A DNA stretch of 9,731 nucleotides, taken from contig CAIPUQ010000515.1 of NCBI GenBank assembly GCA_903868295.1, positions 1 to 9,731 on the forward strand, in the 5' to 3' direction. This document shows, in pieces, positions 6,424-9,731 of the stretch. This DNA comes from an uncultured Roseiflexaceae bacterium (lineage in GTDB: Bacteria; Chloroflexota; Chloroflexia; Chloroflexales; Roseiflexaceae). The first letter of the stretch is position 1, and the number at the start of each line of letters is the position of its first letter. The notes beneath the pieces are model-generated. The model ran no database searches and had not been told where the DNA came from. It was given only the letters and a program-made list of their open reading frames with translations. Both the position numbers and the translations under genes were made by a program.

Positions 6424-7329
6424 ATGGATTTTCTTCTTTTGTGTTTGAGTGTCATCGTCTTTGTGGCAATAGCCGTGGTCATCACGGGCGTCAAAATAGT
6501 CCCGCAAGGATATGAGTGGACCATCGAACGCTTCGGTAAGTTTCGCATGGTCTTGAAGCCCGGCCTGAGCATCATCATCCCGTTCATCGACATGATTGGC
6601 CGCAAAGTCAATGTCCAAGAGCAGGTCCTCGACATCCCATCGCAGATCGTCATCACACGTGACAACGCGACGGTACGCGTCGACGGTGTGCTGTTCTATC
6701 AGGTCTACGAGACACAGCTTGCCGCATATCAAGTGTTTAACCTGCAAGCATCGATTATCAACTTGGCGTTGACCAACTTGCGTACCGCCATCGGCAGTAT
6801 GGAGCTCGACGAGGTTTTGGCCAAGCGTGACGAAATCAATACGCGCTTATTGTCGGCACTCGATCACGCGACGCAGACATGGGGCACCAAAGTCACCCGG
6901 GTCGAAATCAAGGATGTGTTGCCACCCGAAGACATTACCCGTGCGATGTCCAAGCAGTTGACGGCCGACCGCGAAAAGCGCGCCAAAATCCTCGAGGCAG
7001 AGGGCTTCCGACAAGCCGAGATTCTCAATGCCGAAGGCCTCAAGCAGGCCAAAATCCTCGAGGCCGAAGGTAACTTGGCAGCGGCGCGCCTGCAGGCCGA
7101 AGCCCGCGAACGCCTCGCCGGCGCCGAAGCCGAATCGACGCGTCTATTGGTCGAATCCGTCGGCAAGCCTGAAGCAGCGTTGCAGTACTTCATCGCACAG
7201 CGATACATCGATGCCCTCCAAAAACTCGGCGATTCACCCGCAGCACGCATGATCGTGGTGCCGACTGATTTCTCGAACTTTGCAGGCGCACTCGGTGCCA
7301 TCACCGAGATGATGAACAAGAAGGATTAG
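6424..7329 (+). CDS. SPFH/band-7 (prohibitin homology) domain protein, slipin
   Basis: A 301-residue slipin/paraslipin similar in build to QmcA. It has one N-terminal membrane segment (3-21), then VPQGYEWTIERFGKF, the usual opening of the SPFH domain. The domain (about 22-185) carries PGLSIIIPFID, VQEQVLDIPSQIVITRDN, VDGVLFYQV and the LRTAIGSMELDEVL segment. A coiled-coil with three 11-residue repeats follows (187-197, 198-208, 209-219; AKILEAEG/AEILNAEG/AKILEAEG), then an Ala/Glu-rich helix and an amphipathic C-terminus. Such proteins form large oligomers on the membrane and organise lipid microdomains or regulate membrane proteases. The gene stops two bases before an NfeD gene. SPFH-NfeD pairs are widely conserved and thought to act together. 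The coding DNA has a 17-bp direct repeat (6982-6998, 7048-7064) behind repeats 1 and 3. Confidence 0.95.
   Translation: MDFLLLCLSVIVFVAIAVVITGVKIVPQGYEWTIERFGKFRMVLKPGLSIIIPFIDMIGRKVNVQEQVLDIPSQIVITRDNATVRVDGVLFYQVYETQLAAYQVFNLQASIINLALTNLRTAIGSMELDEVLAKRDEINTRLLSALDHATQTWGTKVTRVEIKDVLPPEDITRAMSKQLTADREKRAKILEAEGFRQAEILNAEGLKQAKILEAEGNLAAARLQAEARERLAGAEAESTRLLVESVGKPEAALQYFIAQRYIDALQKLGDSPAARMIVVPTDFSNFAGALGAITEMMNKKD
7321..7325 (+). promoter_or_regulatory. Ribosome binding site of the NfeD gene inside the slipin 3' end
   Basis: AAGGA lies six bases before ATG 7332 and overlaps the last slipin codons, consistent with coupled translation. Confidence 0.6.
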
Positions 7330-7331
7330 CC

Positions 7332-7754
7332 ATGTACTCGGCATATTTCTGGCTGGTATTGGGGGCAGTCCTCATTGTCGCCGAAATATTCGTGCCCGGA
7401 GTCTTCATCCTCTGGGTCGGGATTGCAGCCCTGGCGACCGCCGGGGTTGCAATCTTGTTCCCGTCGCTCGGGGCATGGATACTGCTCTTTTTTGCAATAG
7501 TTACGGTTTTGACAGCTTTTGTTGGTACAAAAGTATACGGACTCATTACGTCAGCTCCAAGCACACTCAACGAACTCGCCCAACAACTCGTGGGCAAACG
7601 CGGCGTCTGCATCGCCCGCCTCGATGCACCCGAGATTCGCATCAGAATCGATGGTGTCGAATGGGCGGCACTTGCCGACGGTGACATCGATATCGGGGAT
7701 CCTGTGGTCGTGCTGCGATTCCAGGACGCCAAACCGGTCGTACGCAGTGCGTAA
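7332..7754 (+). CDS. Short NfeD-family membrane protein
   Basis: A 140-residue protein with two to three closely spaced membrane helices (about 5-67; YFWLVLGAVLIVAEIFVPGVF is the typical NfeD opening). A cytosolic or periplasmic C-terminal OB-fold-like domain follows (about 80-140), containing LVGKRGVCIARL, IRIDGVEWAALAD and DIDIGDPVVVLRF, the hallmark NfeD beta-barrel strands. It is the short form and lacks the ClpP-like serine protease domain of long NfeD proteins. Family knowledge places it as partner of the adjacent slipin in a membrane complex. The two genes are separated by two bases and surely cotranscribed. No clear terminator follows before the next promoter. Confidence 0.93.
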   Translation: MYSAYFWLVLGAVLIVAEIFVPGVFILWVGIAALATAGVAILFPSLGAWILLFFAIVTVLTAFVGTKVYGLITSAPSTLNELAQQLVGKRGVCIARLDAPEIRIRIDGVEWAALADGDIDIGDPVVVLRFQDAKPVVRSA

Positions 7755-7837
7755 CTTCAAGGCATTGACGGACAAAATCTAATGAATTTCTTTACACTGG
7801 TTTCACAAAACTATCATCTGTGCGCAGTTGAACTCTA

Positions 7838-7866
7838 TTGACTAACATAATGCAGAGTGGTACTAT
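7838..7866 (+). promoter_or_regulatory. Sigma70-type promoter of the MerR-family gene
   Basis: TTGACT (7838-7843), a 17-base spacer, and TACTAT (7861-7866) with a TGG extension just before it. Transcription would begin about 33 bases before ATG 7906. The normal 17-base spacer differs from the stretched 19-20-base spacers of promoters that MerR proteins activate by DNA distortion. Confidence 0.7.
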
Positions 7867-7885
7867 TTCGTCAGAGTTGATACTA
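7853..7885 (+). repeat. Direct repeat over the merR-type promoter, candidate operator
   Basis: CAGAGTGG-TACTA (7853-7865) recurs as CAGAGTTGATACTA (7872-7885), with the TACTA parts exactly 20 bases (about two helical turns) apart. The first copy contains the start of the -10 box and the second lies around the transcription start. This is a plausible site for autoregulation; binding is inference. Confidence 0.4.
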
Positions 7886-7905
7886 CGAACCGTAAAGTAG
7901 AGCCC

Positions 7906-8412
7906 ATGAACCGCGAACTCATGACTATTCGCCAGCTGGCAGATCGCGCTGGTGTGACCCAACGAACCATACGGTATTACACCGACGAAGGACTTATTGA
8001 CGCACCTGTAGACAAGGTGCGAACCCCTCGATATACAGAGCGTCATTTGTTGCAGTTGCTCGCAGCTGCCCGACTCAAATCAGGCTACCTGCCATTACGA
8101 GTCATCCGTGCACGCATGGCAGGGATGAGCGATGCAGATTTGCACGAAGTCATCAACAGCGCGACCGTCGCAATCGAAGAACTGGTAGCCGCCGAGGTCC
8201 CACAAGAGGTTGTCGCCACGCATCATGTCAATCGTGTGGTCAGCAATTCCAACTCAGATTACTCGGTACCCGCGACCACCGAAGGCACCCAAGAGATACG
8301 CTGGCACCGGTACGTGATCGAAGAAGGCATCGAAATCCACTTCCGCGATGATCGTATTATCGACAGTGGTGAGCTTCGCCGCATCGGGGCAATCCTGCGC
8401 CGTCGTCCGTAA
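7906..8412 (+). CDS. MerR-family transcriptional regulator
   Basis: A 168-residue DNA-binding protein. The winged helix-turn-helix occupies about residues 6-50 (MTIRQLADRAGVTQRTIRYYTDEGLI, then the wing TPRYTERHLLQLL), the classic MerR head. A helical linker (about 55-98) would form the dimerisation coiled-coil. There are no cysteines in the protein, so metal sensing through thiolates is excluded. After a Ser/Asn-rich linker (about 110-130), a C-terminal segment (WHRYVIEEGIEIHFRDDRII, 133-152) looks like beta strands and may be an effector or partner-binding domain. I do not know its ligand. ATG 7906 is favoured by a weak TAGAG upstream; ATG 7921 would also keep the whole HTH. It has its own promoter with repeated sequence and ends at a strong terminator shared with the convergent acidic-protein gene. 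Confidence 0.88.
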   Translation: MNRELMTIRQLADRAGVTQRTIRYYTDEGLIDAPVDKVRTPRYTERHLLQLLAAARLKSGYLPLRVIRARMAGMSDADLHEVINSATVAIEELVAAEVPQEVVATHHVNRVVSNSNSDYSVPATTEGTQEIRWHRYVIEEGIEIHFRDDRIIDSGELRRIGAILRRRP

Positions 8413-8424
8413 TTCTCGATATAC

Positions 8425-8465
8425 ACAAAAAACACCCCCGAGCTTTGCTCGGGGGTGTTTTTTGT
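8425..8465. terminator. Bidirectional intrinsic terminator between convergent genes
   Basis: A perfect 19-bp inverted repeat, ACAAAAAACACCCCCGAGC (8425-8443) and its complement (8447-8465), around a TTT loop. A GC-rich core is flanked by A and T runs, so it has a T tract in both directions. It serves the MerR gene on the plus strand and the acidic-protein gene on the minus strand, whose stop codon lies two bases away. Confidence 0.95.
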
Positions 8466-8467
8466 GG

Positions 8468-9148
8468 TCATTGCGCTGAACCGGGCACGTTGTAATCAGG
8501 GTCATTGTCGGCTGCGGGCGGTTGTGGCCGCTTGTATGGTCCCGGCCGCCGTCCATGTATCCATGCGCCAAAGATATCGAGATACCCTGTTTCGTGCACC
8601 CCTGCCCCTGCGCTCGCCGCACTGATATCGAACAACCTGCCGATGTCAGCATCGTCGATCGCATATCCGTCGTCATTCAACGACGCCCCAAGCGGCGGGA
8701 GGATGTCGTGGCCGTCCCGGAGCATGTCGAAGTCGGTTGCCGTGGCGTGTGTGTCGTCTGCCGCGCTGCTCCCCTCGTCACTCAGCCCATCGTCCAAGTC
8801 CAAGAAGGCATCATCATCCTCGTCGTCATCGTCCTCATCATCTGCGTCGTATCCATCGAGCTCGGCATCGAAATCGAAGTACTCGTGTGCATCGGTGCGG
8901 AAGGATGGTCCTTGGGGCTCGGTCAACTCGGGGAACATTGTTGTCCACAATGTGATGCGCCGCTTGATGCTGCGTGTCTGCGCATACAGCTGGGCGAACT
9001 GCTCGTGGATTTCGTTCAAGCCCGTGCGGGCAGCGCCCGGCTCGGTATGGATGACGACCTCACTCAGATACGAAAGCGCCGACGTGATTTCGTCGTGCGC
9101 TTGGTTTAGGTTGTACTGCAAACGCGTTGCGTTGATTTTGTTGCTCAT
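8468..9148 (-). CDS. Unrecognised protein with extreme acidic segment
   Basis: A 226-residue protein of no family I can name. The N-terminal part (about 4-70) is predicted helical and possibly coiled-coil (NLNQAHDEITSALSYLSEVV, then GLNEIHEQFAQLYAQTRSIKRRITLW). The middle (about 91-125) is an aspartate-rich low-complexity run, with 12 of residues 101-113 being Asp or Glu. The C-terminal third has mixed acidic patches and a basic, proline-rich tail (HGRRPGPYKRPQPP, 198-211). There is no signal peptide or membrane segment. The start at 9148 rests on an AAGGGAG ribosome site five bases upstream; an ATG 19 codons earlier has none. A good promoter on this strand and a terminator right after the stop support expression in this direction. 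It is divergent from the VWA gene and convergent with the MerR gene. An acidic protein of this kind could bind cations or basic proteins, but that is speculative. Confidence 0.75.
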   Translation of the reverse strand: MSNKINATRLQYNLNQAHDEITSALSYLSEVVIHTEPGAARTGLNEIHEQFAQLYAQTRSIKRRITLWTTMFPELTEPQGPSFRTDAHEYFDFDAELDGYDADDEDDDDEDDDAFLDLDDGLSDEGSSAADDTHATATDFDMLRDGHDILPPLGASLNDDGYAIDDADIGRLFDISAASAGAGVHETGYLDIFGAWIHGRRPGPYKRPQPPAADNDPDYNVPGSAQ

Positions 9149-9153
9149 TGTTG

Positions 9154-9160
9154 CTCCCTT
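9154..9160 (-). promoter_or_regulatory. Ribosome binding site of the acidic-protein gene
   Basis: On the minus strand this reads AAGGGAG, five bases before the ATG at 9148-9146. It is the best SD match in the window and settles the start. Confidence 0.7.
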
Positions 9161-9278
9161 TCTGTCTGCTGCGTTCCGTGATCCGTATGCCGATATGGAA
9201 CACATGCGCGTTGTTACATCGTCCGCTCCTCTGCTCCAACAGCGACCCTACCAGGTTGCTGTCTCTCTCAATGTGTTC

Positions 9279-9308
9279 ATAATACCACAATTGCGTAACA
9301 TTCGTCAA
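9279..9308 (-). promoter_or_regulatory. Promoter of the acidic-protein gene
   Basis: On the minus strand: TTGACG (9308-9303), an 18-base spacer ending in TGG, and TATTAT (9284-9279). This gives a leader of roughly 120 bases before ATG 9148. The leader contains an imperfect 9-bp inverted repeat (9239-9247 with 9254-9262) of unknown meaning. Confidence 0.7.
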
Positions 9309-9312
9309 GCTA

Positions 9313-9341
9313 TTGACAATTACAGTGATTGCTGTTATATT
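9313..9341 (+). promoter_or_regulatory. Near-consensus promoter of the VWA gene
   Basis: TTGACA (9313-9318), a 17-base spacer and TATATT (9336-9341), preceded by TGT as an extended -10. The start of transcription would be near 9348. It is the strongest-looking promoter in the window, and its -35 box is four bases from the -35 box of the divergent promoter. Confidence 0.8.
9319..9338. promoter_or_regulatory. Dyad in the VWA promoter spacer, candidate operator
   Basis: ATTACAG-N6-CTGTTAT, with six of seven positions symmetric, fills the space between the -35 and -10 boxes. A protein bound here would block or reshape the promoter. No regulator can be assigned from sequence. Confidence 0.4.
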
Positions 9342-9390
9342 TACGTAGTTGTGTTAAAACAACACAGAGAAAGAAGAACGAGCGCACAGT

Positions 9391-9397
9391 GAAAGGA
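9391..9397 (+). promoter_or_regulatory. Ribosome binding site of the VWA gene
   Basis: GAAAGGA ends seven bases before ATG 9405 and supports this start. Confidence 0.65.
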
Positions 9398-9404
9398 CGA
9401 GTGT

Positions 9405-9731
9405 ATGCCAGAACTCCGTGTAATGACCAATCGAACGCACCTGCACGACGAACGCGATGCAGCGGGCCGCGCCCAAGAACTGATGGTACGCGCAACACTG
9501 ATTGCCCCTGAACTGACCAACACCAACCAACCCCGAATCCCGTTGAACATCGCGATTGTGATTGACCGGAGTGGATCAATGGCAGGTCGCAAATTAGCCG
9601 ATGCCATTGCGGCGACCCAGCGCATTATCAACCGATTGGGCAGCGAGGACCGGTGCACGATTGTGGCGTTTGACTCGCACGTATCGGTTCTGGCAGACGG
9701 TGGACTGATGAGTGATGCACAGCGTGATTTG
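9405..9731 (+). CDS. VWA-domain protein, N-terminal part (3' end outside window)
   Basis: The frame is open from ATG 9405 to the window end, giving 109 residues. After a short N-terminal strand region (about 20-37, QELMVRATLIAPEL) comes IPLNIAIVIDRSGSM (45-59). This is the von Willebrand factor A core strand, with the MIDAS metal motif Asp54-x-Ser56-x-Ser58. A helix (AGRKLADAIAATQRIINRL) and the strand DRCTIVAFDSHVSVLA follow. No signal peptide or membrane segment precedes the domain, so a cytosolic location is likely. VWA domains bind partner proteins through a divalent cation held by MIDAS. In bacteria, cytosolic copies often work with AAA+ ATPases, kinases/phosphatases or chelatases. Which applies here depends on the missing part. 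It has a strong promoter with a spacer dyad and is divergent from the acidic-protein gene. Confidence 0.92.
   Translation, partial: MPELRVMTNRTHLHDERDAAGRAQELMVRATLIAPELTNTNQPRIPLNIAIVIDRSGSMAGRKLADAIAATQRIINRLGSEDRCTIVAFDSHVSVLADGGLMSDAQRDL

Noticed and set aside
7765..7798. TTGACG (7765-7770) with TACACT (7793-7798) as a promoter
   Set aside because: The 22-base spacer is too long for a standard promoter, and no extended -10 is present. A stretched MerR-type promoter would be 19-20 bases. The TTGACT/TACTAT pair downstream fits far better.
9149..9205. Earlier minus-strand ATG at 9205 for the acidic protein
   Set aside because: No SD precedes it, while ATG 9148 has AAGGGAG at a good distance.
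8505..9392. A 295-codon plus-strand frame rich in serine
   Set aside because: The serine run is the complement of the aspartate run in the minus-strand gene. The minus strand has the RBS, promoter and terminator, and this frame runs into the divergent promoter region.

Overview
This 9.7 kb stretch is GC-rich, densely coded bacterial DNA of ordinary chromosomal character. There is no insertion sequence, phage gene, CRISPR array, tRNA or rRNA that I can recognise. The gene mix (short eukaryote/archaeon-type prolyl-tRNA synthetase, slipin-NfeD pair, tandem GNAT, MerR regulator with a long C-terminal domain, cytosolic VWA protein) would suit a Chloroflexota-like bacterium. That placement is an inference from gene style, not a phylogenetic result.

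Layout, left to right. (1) 2-1112, plus: the 3' end of a Gfo/Idh/MocA-type oxidoreductase, followed 16 bases later by ribulose-phosphate 3-epimerase (rpe). They probably form one transcript. (2) 1138-2685, plus: a self-contained proS unit with an extended -10 promoter, a Shine-Dalgarno site and a strong intrinsic terminator. (3) 2699-5350, plus: a tightly packed three-gene operon of a class A beta-lactamase-fold serine hydrolase, a double-GNAT acetyltransferase (1-base gap) and a putative lipoprotein (ATGA overlap). Its ribosome binding site lies directly behind the proS terminator. (4) 5369-6349, plus: a membrane-anchored dienelactone-hydrolase-family protein. (5) 6424-7754, plus: a slipin/SPFH protein and a short NfeD protein (2-base gap), a classic membrane pair. 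(6) 7838-8465, plus: a MerR-family regulator with its own promoter, ending at a perfect bidirectional terminator. (7) 8468-9148, minus: an unrecognised protein with a very acidic central segment, convergent with the MerR gene. (8) 9405 to the window end, plus: the N-terminal part of a cytosolic von Willebrand factor A (VWA) protein, divergent from the acidic gene.

The best-defined regulatory DNA lies between the acidic-protein gene and the VWA gene. Two near-consensus sigma70-type promoters stand back to back with their -35 boxes four bases apart, and one has a dyad in its spacer. The MerR promoter carries a direct repeat spanning its -10 region. Four promoters in the window share the extended -10 pattern TGGTAnnAT. 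The most plausible candidate for an undescribed functional unit is the MerR / acidic protein / VWA neighbourhood, with the serine hydrolase-GNAT-lipoprotein operon second. Neither can be assigned a function from sequence alone.
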